The position numbers were made by a program, and so were the translations under genes. Shown piece by piece: positions 1 through 10,640 of a stretch of DNA of 64,000 bases. The notes beneath the pieces were generated by a model. That model did no database searches. It saw only the letters and a list, made by a program, of their open reading frames with translations, and had not been told where the DNA came from. Origin of the DNA: Manis javanica (Eukaryota > Chordata > Mammalia > Pholidota > Manidae); assembly GCF_040802235.1 (NCBI RefSeq), contig NC_133166.1, positions 992,001 to 1,056,000 on the forward strand, in the 5' to 3' direction. The first letter of the stretch is position 1. The number at the start of each line of letters is the position of its first letter.

Positions 1-600
1 GTTGCTTCTGTTGCTTGTGCCTAGCTGTCTTTTCCAAAAAAATCATTGCCCAGATGAGCATCAAGAAGCTTTTCCACTTATGTGTTCTTATAGGAGTTTT
101 ATGGACTAAGATCATACATTTAAGCCTTTAATCCATTTTTAAGTTAATTTTTGTAAGTGATGTAAGACGGAGGTCTAGTTTCACTCTTTACATATGAATA
201 CCCATTGTCCCACATCTTTATGGCAGAGATTATCTTTTATTCTTTGAGTATTATTGGCTTCCTTTTCAAACATGAGTTAACTGTATATGTGGCATATATG
301 GCAGTTCATTTCTGGGAACTGGATTCTGTCCCCTTGGGCACTGTATGCATCTTTATGCTAGTACCATACTGTTTTGATTAGTATAACTTTGTAATATAGT
401 TTAAATCAAGAAGTTTGATGTCTCCACCTTGCATATTCAGTCTCAAATTACTTTGGAGAGATAGGATCATGTACAGCTGCAAATGAATTTTAACGTTGTT
501 TCTCTATTTCTTTAAAAAATGCCATTGGAATTTGATAGGACTTGCATTGCTTCTATAGATGGCTTGAAGAATATGGCTATATCAAATTGGAACAGCTATA
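1..600 (-). mobile_element. Old L1 ORF2 relic
   Basis: The text resembles the antisense of a mammalian L1 ORF2 3' half: the stretch around 350-420 (a paraphrase of 'gtaccatactgttttgatta') is the familiar antisense of the conserved L1 segment before the 3' end. No open frame of useful length remains, so this is an ancient copy. The left end is cut by the window and the right end is approximate. Confidence 0.5.
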
Positions 601-899
601 AATAAATTTTTTTAAATGATGAGAAATACAGCAAACAGCTCATGGAATTTATCAAACTCTTGGGTTCTATGTATGGTTATTTTCTTGTTCTCTGCATGAC
701 CCTGATCAAATTGTTATTGTCACAAATCTTGATACACTTAGTACCCATCAATATAGGTTTATAATTATTGTTTCATACATGGTGTTTAAAATTAGGTAGC
801 AGAAATAGGAATTACTAACCAAAAATACGAAAATACCTGCTTTTGTATTTACCTATGCAGTTACCTGTCTGCCCTTCCCCTTAATTCTCCCTCTCCTGG

Positions 900-1740
900 A
901 ACTCCCGTTTTGCACATGCCCGCATATGTGATGTCATCCAACTGGTCTCTTAGACTCTTTTCAGCTTTTCTTCATTCTTTATGTTTCTTACACTGGATTA
1001 CTTAATCTGAGTCGTTGTTAAACTCACTGGTTCTCTCTTCACAAATCAGTGTGGAATTCCTCTCATTTCTCATTTCACTTATTGTGCTTTTCAGATCCAG
1101 GAATGCTACCTGGCTCCTTATTAAAATATTTTCTCTCTTCATTGATACTCCCTAATCAGTAAAAATTCATGTGCCTAGTTTTTTTTTCATTTCCTTTCAA
1201 TATTCCTTTTACCCTTTAAAAATATTTAAGATAGTTTATTTAAAATCTTTGTTTTTTAAAAATAATATCAGATAAGTAGTGACTCTATAGGATCTTACTA
1301 CACTGATGGACAGTGACTGTAATGGGGTATGTGGGGGGGACTTGATAATGGGAGAAATTAAGTAACCACAATGTTGCTCATATAATTGTATATTAATGAT
1401 ACCAAAAAAAATTAAAAAATAAATAAATAAGAGAGAAAAAATATTGGAGCATTCTTTGAGAGAATTTCTGTCAATTTCTCTTTTTCCCTGATGAATGGTA
1501 TATACTTTATTGTTTCTTTGCAGGTCCTTAAATTTGGTTGTAAACTGAACATTTTGAATATTGTAGGTTGATAACTATGGAAATCAGATTCTACCCTGTT
1601 CCCAAGCTTTTTTTTTCTTATGCTTGTTATTTGTTGTAGTTGCTTGTTTAGTGAGTTTTGAAAATATTTTTAAAGCAGATTGAATGTTTGAATACCACTA
1701 TTTTGGTGACCCATTCTATATCAATGTTTATGAATAATGA
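900..1740. repeat. Spacer block paralogous to 13900-15735
   Basis: Positions 1020-1130 and 1440-1740 match 13930-14030 and 14750-15735 in order, for example the shared text around 'cagatccaggaatgctacct'. This marks the far upstream end of the gene A unit as a paralogue of the pseudogene B unit. Each copy received its own L1 3' end near the same place, and copy 1 has lost several hundred bases. Confidence 0.55.
1275..1425 (+). mobile_element. 5'-truncated L1 3' end
   Basis: About 130 bases match the reverse complement of the 3' end of the L1 at 45.1 kb (the 'ctgatggacagtgactgtaa' segment), followed by an A-rich tail. It is a severely 5'-truncated L1 insertion in plus orientation. Confidence 0.7.
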
Positions 1741-1764
1741 GTTATTAATATATAACCTTACAGA

Positions 1765-1905
1765 AACCTGATATGTGCTAGAAATTTTCTATGCTTTGCA
1801 TATATGTGACCTGATAATCTTGACAATCTTATAAGGATGGCATGATATTATTATCTCCCTCCTTACAGATGAGAAGCTGAAGTTTCATTAGGTTAAATTA
1901 GTAAC
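1765..1905 (+). repeat. MIR-like SINE relic
   Basis: The core 'ataaggatggcatgatatta' followed by 'cagatgagaagctgaag' is the typical decayed 3' half of a MIR element. Identification is by eye only. Confidence 0.5.
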
Positions 1906-2939
1906 TTACTTTGAGACCAAGCCACTTTCGTGTACAGAACAAACTTGTAACTGCTATACATGCCTGCAATGAGAACAGTGTGATAATTCTGCCTGGGACT
2001 GTGGGCTCGGAGGAGACCATGTAGTGGAAGGAATGGATCTATCTCCTTTTCTGGAACAATAAAACACTTCCAGGCTATAATTATGGTGATAAGGCAAGTG
2101 GAATAAAAAAAAATTAGCTAAACACAATTATGGAAATATCTCTAAGAAAGAGCAGAAATAAAAATCAAAAGACACCTCGATTAAATTTTTAGAATTTGTA
2201 TTACCAGTGCTGCAAAGATGCGAAAAAACTGGAAGGTGCTTGCTGTTGGGAATGCAAGCCAGTAGAGCCACTTCCTTTAAAAGTTTTGGCAATATAGGGA
2301 CCAAGGGCAGTTCTCTCCAAGGTGTGCCATTGCAACATGCAGATTATTCTGAGCTGATAACATCAAGGTCAAAATACTCAGGAAGAAACTCTGACCTCCC
2401 ATCCCACAACTGCATGAAGAGAATTTAGATAGAGGAAGTACTCCAGGAGGAGACCTATCACCATAGATACATCATAATGTGAACTAGGTGTGGTAGACAG
2501 GGAGGGTGTGGGCAAGTCTGTTAAAATTCCTCTTTGTGCCACTTCCTTGTTACGGTGTGACCCAAAGAATATTTGATTATCAAACATTTACTCTTTTCAT
2601 GTCCTTGTGAATTACTTCCCATTTCCTTCGAAATCTGAGGCTCAAACCCCATTCTCTCAGGTTCAAGATGACATACATACTTCACTGTCACTGACTGTCT
2701 TTGAAACCCATGCATATGGCTTCCCCAGATGTACATAAAGTTTGTTTTTATCTTCCATTAATTTTTGTCATGTCAATATGATTTTTAGACCAGCTAGAGG
2801 AACCTTGAGGGGTAGAGGAAATTTCTTCCTCCCCAATTGCAGCTTCTATTCAAGTAAGTATATTTACCAAATTACCAAAATAATCCATCTCCTAGGTGCA
2901 TACTCATATAAAATAAAAACCTATGTCAACACAAAAGTT
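1906..2939. other. Spacer with no recognisable gene
   Basis: AT-rich spacer. Small open frames of about 70 codons occur on both strands but have no recognisable protein motif, no paralogue in the other OR units and no codon-like composition. I see nothing functional here. Confidence 0.5.
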
Positions 2940-3420
2940 TTACCCAATGTTTAGATTAGCTTTGTTTATAATCACCAAATACTGGAAATTACACAAAAAG
3001 TCCTCAGCTGAGGAAGGACAAAAGCAATGTAAAAAGTTCATATTTTGGAAAATTACTCCGTAATTTAAAAATTCCACTATAGATACAGGGACAATATGAA
3101 CGGCCCTCAACTGAAATATGCTAAGTAAAAGATGACAGAATCAAACCCTGCATATTCTAGGATTCTGGTTAAGGGACATTCTTGCAAAGGTAAAATTATA
3201 TGGAAGAAAGGAGTTTAGTGGTTATGAGAGACAGTGGGTCAAAGACAGAGCTGGCTGCAAAGAAACTCAGGAATATTTATTTTGGGTGATTGTGGTAGTG
3301 GTTACATGACCATATATAACTTAATGATCAAATAATCATAAGTATATACTGAAAAGTTTGTATATTATATTTTGTAGCTTGTATATTAATTAAAAATGAA
3401 AATAATATGAAATAACAATA
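2940..3420 (+). mobile_element. Old L1 3' end relic
   Basis: The run from 'cataatcaccaaatactgga' type text through 'ggtagtggttacatgaccat' resembles the end of ORF2 and the 3' UTR of old mammalian L1 subfamilies in sense orientation. It has no open frame. The boundaries are approximate. Confidence 0.5.
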
Positions 3421-4446
3421 CAAAAACATATGTACTCACTCAAATGTCCAACTTAGTCCCCACAGTTTAATTAATTCATCCCCAGGAGGAAAGAAAAAGA
3501 AGCTGTAGATGCTCTCATAGGAGCATCCCCAGAGAGCTCCGTGTCTGTATGATTCACTCCAGGTTGCCATGCATTAGTCTCTGAAATCCAACACGGATCC
3601 AGGTGACTTCAGTTTGGAGGGACCAGACTTTGGTCCTAGACTCTTTGATCATCGTGTATTCTTCTGGCTGTTAAGGGTTTTTTGTGCATGCAGGCCCTCT
3701 CCAGATCTTTGGAACCCCTATGAGCCTGCAGACATACCCAAGGACACACTCCAAGGTAAAAACTATATTGAGTGACTTTAAAATGGTAACCCCTCAGTTC
3801 ACCAAGATATTTTGTAGACATCTCCTTATTTGCTGTTTACAAACAAAATTCTGTGGATTATGGGGAGAGGTATTTTTTATCATGTTTATTTTACAAATGA
3901 GGAGGTAAGGGACCCTCTCCCAGGGCACAGAAAGAATGCACGGCAGCTTCAGGACTTGATCCCATTTCAATGTTGTATCTTTCATCCTTCCTGCCTTAGA
4001 GACCCTGGAGCCACTGGCCACTCTCTGAGAAGGCTTCCTAACAGGGTTTATGCATTATTCCACAGATGAATTCTCTATTTCAAACACACTATTCATGATT
4101 GACACTCACTTATTCTCGAATAACACAATAAGCTTCTGTATTTAATGTATGCTTTTAATAAAAACTGCAATTCATGCAAAAGCTGTGGGCAGCTATACCT
4201 CCTGTGATTTACTGAGTGAAGATACAGCTGTTTTGAACATTTTCCTTAAAAACCAAGGTGAATGTGAAAAATACTGTCAGAAGTTTCATTGGTAGGAATG
4301 TAGATGATACTTATGATACATCATCATCAATCTCCTCTAAAAAATATTAGTAAAAAATATACTATAGGTGATGCTCTTAGGTGGTAATTTCATCCTGTTC
4401 ACTGTATGTTAGTCTCTTAGTGCAGGTAAAGAAAAATCACAAGAGT

Positions 4447-4462
4447 GGAATGGCACTTTTTT
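4447..4462. repeat. Target-site duplication, left
   Basis: The sequence ggaatggcacttttt precedes the ERV-derived insert and is repeated at 5176-5191. A direct repeat of this length next to a poly(T) tract is the signature of L1-mediated (target-primed) insertion. Confidence 0.8.
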
Positions 4463-4469
4463 TTTTTTT

Positions 4470-5175
4470 GAGAGGGCATCTCTCATATTTATTGATCAAA
4501 TGGTTGTTAACAACAATGAAATTCTGTATAGGGGGGTCAATGCTCAATGTACAATCATTAATCCATCTCAAGCCTAATTCTCGTCAGTCTCCAATCTTCT
4601 GAAGCATAATGAACAAGTTCTTACATGGTGAACGAATTCTTACATAGTGAATAAGTTCTTACATGGTGAACAGTACAAGGGCATTCATCACAGAGACTTT
4701 TGGTTTTGATCACGCATTATGAACTATAAACAATCAGGTCAAATATGAATATTCATTTGATTTTTATACTTGATTTATATGTTGATCCCACATTTCTCCC
4801 TTTATTATTATTATTATTTTTATTTTTAATAAAATGCTGAAGTGGTAGGTAGATGCAAGATAAATGTAGAAAACATAGTTTAGTGCTGTAAGAGGGCAAA
4901 TGTAGATGATCAGGTCTGTGCCTATGGACTAAGTATTAATCCAAGCTAGACAAGGGCAGCAAAACATCCACGGATGCAGAAGATTTCTCTCAAAGCAGGG
5001 GAGGTGAGGTTCTGAGCCTCACCTCTGTTGATCCCCAATTTCTCACCTGATGGCCCCCCTGCGACTGTGCCTGTCTTAGGTTGTTCCTCCCTTGAGGAAT
5101 CTTACCCGTCTCTGGCTAACCAGTCATCTTCCGGGGCCATACAGGGAAATGTAAAGTTGGTAAGTGAGAGAGAAG
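4470..5175 (-). mobile_element. Retroposed ERV-derived fragment (fossil)
   Basis: This reads on the minus strand as the 3' part of a polyadenylated transcript: an AATAAA shortly before the end, then a poly(A) tail (seen as the T run at 4457-4469). It is flanked by 15-16 base direct repeats. The paralogous longer copy at 58425-60032 carries a retroviral env-like segment upstream of the same sequence, so I take this as the terminal part (env 3' flank and 3' LTR) of an endogenous retrovirus transcript copied by L1 machinery. The related unit at 54230 lacks it, so it inserted after the A/I split. It is a broken 5'-truncated fossil. Confidence 0.7.
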
Positions 5176-5191
5176 GGAATGGCACTTTTTT
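5176..5191. repeat. Target-site duplication, right
   Basis: Second copy of ggaatggcacttttt, ending the insertion that starts at 4447. The flank then continues collinearly with 54240 onward. Confidence 0.8.
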
Positions 5192-5602
5192 AAACTAGAA
5201 AAAGGACCAGAGTGAAAGAATAAGATCCAAATTTCACTTTAATGTTTTCCCAGAATTTCATTCTTATTATTTCTACCCTATCTTCACATGTTGACAGTGA
5301 TATAGCTAAAAACACAGGGTTTTGAACAGCTTGAAAAAGATTTAAATCTTGATTCTTCCTCACACTAGCTGTGTAATCATAGGGTATTACATAATTACAC
5401 AAATCCTCAATTCTTTATGGTAAAATGAGATTAGAATACTACCTCTCTTACACATCCCCACACACATTTTATATACAACACACTTAGCATTGGTTGTAGA
5501 ACACACCATAGGCTTAGAGGGGTTGTGTGTATTAAGGTGGGCAAACACAAAGCCTTCAAGGGCCAGCTTGTAACTTGAAGTTGCCAAAGGCTTAGGAGGA
5601 AG

Positions 5603-6330
5603 ATGGTAGGGACTCCTTCTTTGGGGTTTTTCTTTGATCTATTTGATCTAAGTTGGTTTGGGTCATAGAGACCCGTGGCTTCACAGTGCCTTCCAAAAAC
5701 TGGATATTCTGCTTACTGTCCTTCCAACAGTCTCACTGCTGTGCTGTGTTCTCTCAACATGCATGAGTGCAGGTGCTGGTGCCCAGACATATGATCTCCC
5801 TTCAGCAGGAATGCCGAACAGCCGACTGAGGGGCTGAACCTCAGGATCCTAACCTACGAATTCCAGTAGGACATCCAAGTTGACTCTAATCAGCAAGAAG
5901 CAGCAGCTCAGAGTAGCACTAACACCTTAAGAGGGGTGAACTGATAAGGTTAATTTGCATATCAGAACCCACCTAATAGGCGCATCCCCAGTGGTTCAGC
6001 CCATGTCACAAATCAAAACCTAAGTCAGGGGAACACCTGTTAAGGAAACCTAACATAGGCCAGCCGCAGTCCTCCAGCTCACCTTCAGCCAGCTCTCCTT
6101 ACCCCGGAAATAAGACGGGCTAGCTTTACCAGAAAATCCTCAAGCTCCTAGCCAACTGTGCCCTATTTTCACACTGACTCTTCTAATACCCTATAAAATT
6201 CACTCTTTGCCCCAAACCCCTTGGCAACATATTCCATTGCTTTACAGTCACTGTTGAATAAATGACATCAAACTCGTTTTTAAGAACCCACCATTTTACT
6301 TAGGAATCACTCCAGTTGGATCCAGAACTT
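5603..6330 (+). mobile_element. LTR-like ERV fossil (probably a lone LTR)
   Basis: About 700 bases are shared with 55598-56340 and absent from the corresponding position in the D/E/G/H units. The segment has a promoter-like CTATAAAA at 6191-6198 and an AATAAA at 6257-6262 about 60 bases later, a spacing typical of class I retroviral LTRs. No internal retroviral genes adjoin it. Exact ends and family are uncertain. In this copy the left edge directly follows text equivalent to 54670, so about 930 bases of flank are missing compared with the gene I unit. Confidence 0.5.
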
Positions 6331-6831
6331 GGTTTGCAATTAATACTTGTATAAACATGAATAAGCTACTCAAGGTCCGGTGCCTCACAATTTAACTGAA
6401 AGTAATAACTAATCAACCTCATAATACTGTTATGAGGAATCAGTGGATATATGTGTAAAGCCTCCAGAGGCATCCTGGCAGGTGACAAACACGGTAGTAT
6501 AAGCTTTTACCAAGAGAGCAAAAATTGAGTCGGCAAGGATGTGTCATTCCAGACACGGACAAGTGATTAAAATTTCCAAATCTCTGTTTACAAATGTTTA
6601 AAATTTAAAAGCTTCGGAGATGGTGCATAATGATCCTTCCAATTTGACACCTCTTAACTCCATAAATAATCAGTGTACTAAATTTTGTGGTTAAGCTAAT
6701 GCTTTAGATATGGAGAATTTTGAAATATGTATTACTGCTAGAAGAAAATGATGCACACATTTTAATTTCACTGCAATCTTCATTCCAACTAACACTCTTG
6801 TTCTTTATTACACTTTGCTACAGGACATCTC
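6331..6831. other. Intron/5' flank of OR gene A
   Basis: This aligns with 56340-56868 upstream of gene I and partly with 16680-17070 upstream of pseudogene B. It ends with a pyrimidine-rich tract and a CAG acceptor at 6821-6823, eight bases before the ATG, matching the usual OR layout of a non-coding 5' exon spliced to a single coding exon. Confidence 0.55.
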
Positions 6832-7773
6832 ATGATGGGCAACCAGACAGAAATGACACATTTCATCCTTCTTGGACTAACCAGTGCCCCAGAACTGCAG
6901 GTTCCCCTCTTTATAATGTTCACCCTCATTTACCTCGTCAATGTAGTCGGAAACCTGGGGATGATCCTGTTGATTCTCATGGATTCTCGTCTCCACACTC
7001 CCATGTATTTTTTCCTCAGTAACCTGTCTCTGGTGGACTTAGGCTACTCTACAGCTGTCACTCCCACAGTCATGGCTGGGTTCCTTACAGTAGACAACGT
7101 CATCTCCTACAATGCATGTGCTGCTCAGATGTTCTTTTTTGCAGTATTTGCCACTGTGGAAAATTTCCTTTTAGCCACAATGGCCTATGACCGCTGTGCA
7201 GCAGTGTGCAGACCCTTACATTACGCCACCACCATGACGACAACTGTGTGTGCATGTCTGATCCTAGGCTGCTACATCTGTGGCTTCCTGAATGCCTCCA
7301 TCCATGTGGGGGGCACTTTCCACCTCTCTTTCTGTGTGTCCAATGTGGTCCATCACTTTTTCTGTGATGTTCCAGCAGTCATGGCTCTGTCTTGCTCAAA
7401 TAGACACGTGACTGAGTTAGTTCTTTTTTATGTAGCCAGCTTCAACACTTTATTGGCTGTCCTGGTAATCATCATATCCTATATACTCATATTTATCACC
7501 ATCCTAAAGATGCTCTCGTCTGCAGGATACCAGAAGGCTTTATCCACCTGTGCCTCTCACTTCACTGCTGTCTCCATCTTCTATGGGACGATCATCTTCA
7601 TGTACTTACAGCCCAGCTCCAGACATTCCATGGACACAGACAAGGTAGCATCTGTGTTCTATGCTATGATCATCCCCATGCTGAACCCTATGGTTTACAG
7701 CCTCCGGAACAACAAGGTCAAGAGTGCATTCATTAAGGTGGTTTTGGATGGAAAATTGTCTTTAGGATTGTGA
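6832..7773 (+). CDS. OR5B-like: Olfactory receptor, OR5B-like, gene A (intact)
   Basis: An intact 313-residue seven-transmembrane odorant receptor, expected in the ciliary membrane of olfactory neurons and coupled to Golf. OR hallmarks are present: an N-glycosylation site (N4-Q-T), TM1 GN at 40-41, LHTPMYFF at 54-61, MAYDR at 117-121, the three EL2 cysteines (SFC, FFC, LSC), KALSTCASH before TM6 and [12 protein letters not shown] at 282-293. The DRY motif reads DRC (Tyr to Cys at residue 122, codon 7195-7197). The start may be either of the tandem ATGs (6832 or 6835). Paralogues with an extra 17 bases here suggest a small deletion just upstream of the start. The N-terminal two thirds resemble gene I, while the C-terminus and 3' flank resemble genes D/G. 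Subfamily assignment is from remembered OR5B proteins. Confidence 0.93.
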   Translation: MMGNQTEMTHFILLGLTSAPELQVPLFIMFTLIYLVNVVGNLGMILLILMDSRLHTPMYFFLSNLSLVDLGYSTAVTPTVMAGFLTVDNVISYNACAAQMFFFAVFATVENFLLATMAYDRCAAVCRPLHYATTMTTTVCACLILGCYICGFLNASIHVGGTFHLSFCVSNVVHHFFCDVPAVMALSCSNRHVTELVLFYVASFNTLLAVLVIIISYILIFITILKMLSSAGYQKALSTCASHFTAVSIFYGTIIFMYLQPSSRHSMDTDKVASVFYAMIIPMLNPMVYSLRNNKVKSAFIKVVLDGKLSLGL

Positions 7774-7787
7774 TTTTAACCTTGTAC

Positions 7788-7793
7788 AATAAA
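7788..7793 (+). promoter_or_regulatory. Candidate poly(A) signal of gene A
   Basis: An AATAAA lies 15 bases after the stop, conserved after genes D (26276) and G (40764). It is very close to the CDS, so a longer 3' UTR with another signal is possible. Confidence 0.35.
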
Positions 7794-9744
7794 CAGTAAC
7801 CTAGTTTCATTGAAGCCACCATAAAACTAAGTTCCTTAAGTGACATCCTTACCTATTCAAAAGTCTCTTGTCCGGAAAAAAGGAAATATCGCATCCCAAA
7901 ATGTAATAACCCTAACAAGAATGGCTGAGATGCCTTGAGGGCTGTCACACACTTTATTGAGGTTACTTGTTCATTCACTTATTCTACATGCATTGTTTCT
8001 ACCTCATCAATGCAAATACACATAAAATAGGGCACAATTAAGACCATCAGCAGAGGTTCATACATGTGGAACATGAGGAAACATACATGTAGAAGTGGAA
8101 CATTTACCAGATTAAATGGAATGTTGTTAGTTTTTAATAATAATAATTTAAATATTTAATCCATGAATTAGAATAGAAATTTGTGTTTAATTTATTTTTA
8201 CTTCTTTTGCTTATTGCTCTTCTAAGAGATCTACTTTTGCAAAGAAAATTATAAATGATAATTATAATGAGAGCATGTGTTTTCACATTTTATTGAGAGA
8301 TAAATTACAGCATCTTAAATGAATAAAACCTTCTTTGCTTAGTCATTTTATAGAACTAACATGCTCACGTTACAATTTTTAAAAGGATAAAATGGCAAGA
8401 GGATAAGAAAAATGGAGGAAAAATAAAAGTATTTTTCTATTTCTTTAGATATCACTACCAGCTTTCACACTGTTAAAACATTCACTGAAGACCAATATTG
8501 TACATTTTGCTTCTGGAAATGCTTTGAAATTGTTAATGCTGGTAGCATGTTTGTTTTTGTCAATTTAAATTATTATTTTTTATCCCATACTCTTTCACCC
8601 TACTTCATCCACACTGACTGTCTTCCTATTTCTTTAGAATCTGACAACTCCAAATACGTTCCTGCCTCAGAACATTTGTGCTTGCTGTTCCCTGTGTAGA
8701 ATGTTCCCTACTTCTACTAAGGTCATTGCTTCAATGTTACTCTATTTTAGATTTCCTTCCTGACCACCTTTATAAATAGTATTCCTGTACTTATCGTGTA
8801 CAACTTTTTTCACTCTGTATTATTCTCCATAGTCCTTATGATCAGTCACATATGTATATTTATTTGTTCACTTCTTTATTATCTCTCTCCCCCATCTAGA
8901 ATTTTAAACCACATGAAAGCCCTGGGTTTTCTGTTTTGTTTACAACAGATACGCAGTGCCTAAATGAGTATGTTTCAGAGTAGATTCTCAATAGATATCT
9001 GGTTAAATGAATGACTCAAATAAAATAAATAAGATTTGAGTCTAACTGTATCATTTGTTGAATCCTTAAACCATTGACAGTTAGAGTGTATCATCTATAA
9101 TATAAATCTTCTTAATACACATAAAATGCCCTTCTATTTCTGCTTTGTTGAAAATTTTTTATCCACACACTTACTGACTGCTTACAGTCTGACAGTGATT
9201 TCCTGGATCCCATAATCAGCTGAGTTCTCTGAAAGAATTTCATCATTTTTACTTGGAAATACTGTCTCATTAAGTGGCAAATAACACATCCATAACTACT
9301 ATTTAGCAAATCATAAAAAGACATTAAAGATGAGATTATATTTAAGGTTTAGTATCAGATTATATTTGAAAATTACATACATATGAAATAAAATGAACTG
9401 AAATGGTTTTACATATCTATATGGAATATAAACATGATAATATCTATCAATAAATATAATGTACATTTATTATGATAGCAAAATGCATAATCTTTGTGCT
9501 TTTAATTTTAAGCCACAAGGAACTCTATACTATCCAAAACCTACCCACATAAATGTGTACCCTTTTCTAATTTAGTATCTCTATACAATAGGAGGCTTCA
9601 GTATCTCAGTATCTGTTAGGATTGTGCTTGACTATGCTAATATTCTCATGCTGGTACTTGTGAGACAATATAGTATAACACAAATATTTACTTTTTTCTG
9701 AAACTTGTATAGTGATATATTTCAATTATACCTCAATTTTTAAA

Positions 9745-10640
9745 AATCTTGAGATAATACCACCTATAAAATGGCCAAAATCTAGAACTCTGATAATACC
9801 AATTTTACTAGAGAGGATGTAGAGAAACAGGAACTCTCACTCATTGATTTCGGGAGTGCAAAATGGTACAGCTACTTTGGAAGATAGTTCAGTATTTTCT
9901 TCCAAAAGCAAACATACTTTCACCATAGGATCCTACAATTGCTCCTTGATATTTACCCAAAAGAGCTGAAAACTTATGTCCACTCAGAAATCTGCATATG
10001 GAAATTGATAGGTGCTTTATTCATAATAGCTAAATCTTGGAAACAACTGAGGGGTTCTTCAGCAGGTGAATGGATTAATAAACTGTGGTACATCCAGAAA
10101 CTGGAACATTGTTAAATAAATAGCAATGAGCTATCAAGCCATGAAAAAAAACATGGTGGAAACTTAAATGCATAATGCTGCATGAAAAATAAAACAATAT
10201 GCAAAGATTACATAGTGTATAATTCCAACTATATGTCATTCTGTAAAGTGTAAAACTATAGAGATGCTAAAAAGCTTAGTAGTTGCCAAAGACTGAGAGA
10301 AAGGAGGGTAGGATATGTGGAGCACAGAGGATTTTTAGGGCAGTGAAAATGCTTTGTGTGATTCTCTAATGGTGGATTCAATTCACTGTACATTTGTCCA
10401 AACCCATCAAATGTACAACACTGAGCAAGCACTGAGGTAACTGTGGACCTGGCTGATTATGATGTATCAGTGTAAGTGCATCAGTTGTAAATGTACCACC
10501 TTGGTAGGGGTGTTGGTAATGGCATAGGCTATACATGTATAGGGACAGGGATATATAGGAAATTTGAGTAACTTCCTTTTCCCTTTTCTATGAACTTAAA
10601 ATTGCTCTGAACAGGTATATATGAAATATATGTTATACAA
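9745..10640 (+). mobile_element. Old L1 ORF2 3' end and 3' UTR relic
   Basis: The text reads as a decayed sense L1 (ORF2 C-terminal region followed by 3' UTR), e.g. 'aatggattaataaactgtgg' and 'gccatgaaaaaaaacatggt'. In the D and G flanks (28210-28290, 42620-42700) only its ends remain, so about 600 internal bases were lost in the ancestor of those two units. Confidence 0.6.

Larger units (their letters stand above)
3478..5600. repeat. OR-unit upstream block, paralogous to 53190-54670
   Basis: Apart from the ERV insertion at 4470-5175, this block aligns in order with 53190-54670 (for example 3700-3780 with 53480-53560 and 5210-5600 with 54270-54670). Part of it (5340-5600) also matches 15850-16110. 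It is the 5' region of the gene A unit and should hold the non-coding first exon of gene A. Relative to 53400-53480 this copy lacks about 80 bases near 3690. Confidence 0.7.

Noticed and set aside
5620-5700. Possible tRNA or structured RNA near 'gggtcatagagacccgtggc'
   Set aside because: A short hairpin-like run, but no cloverleaf, no A/B box pair at proper spacing, and the segment belongs to the LTR-like fossil.
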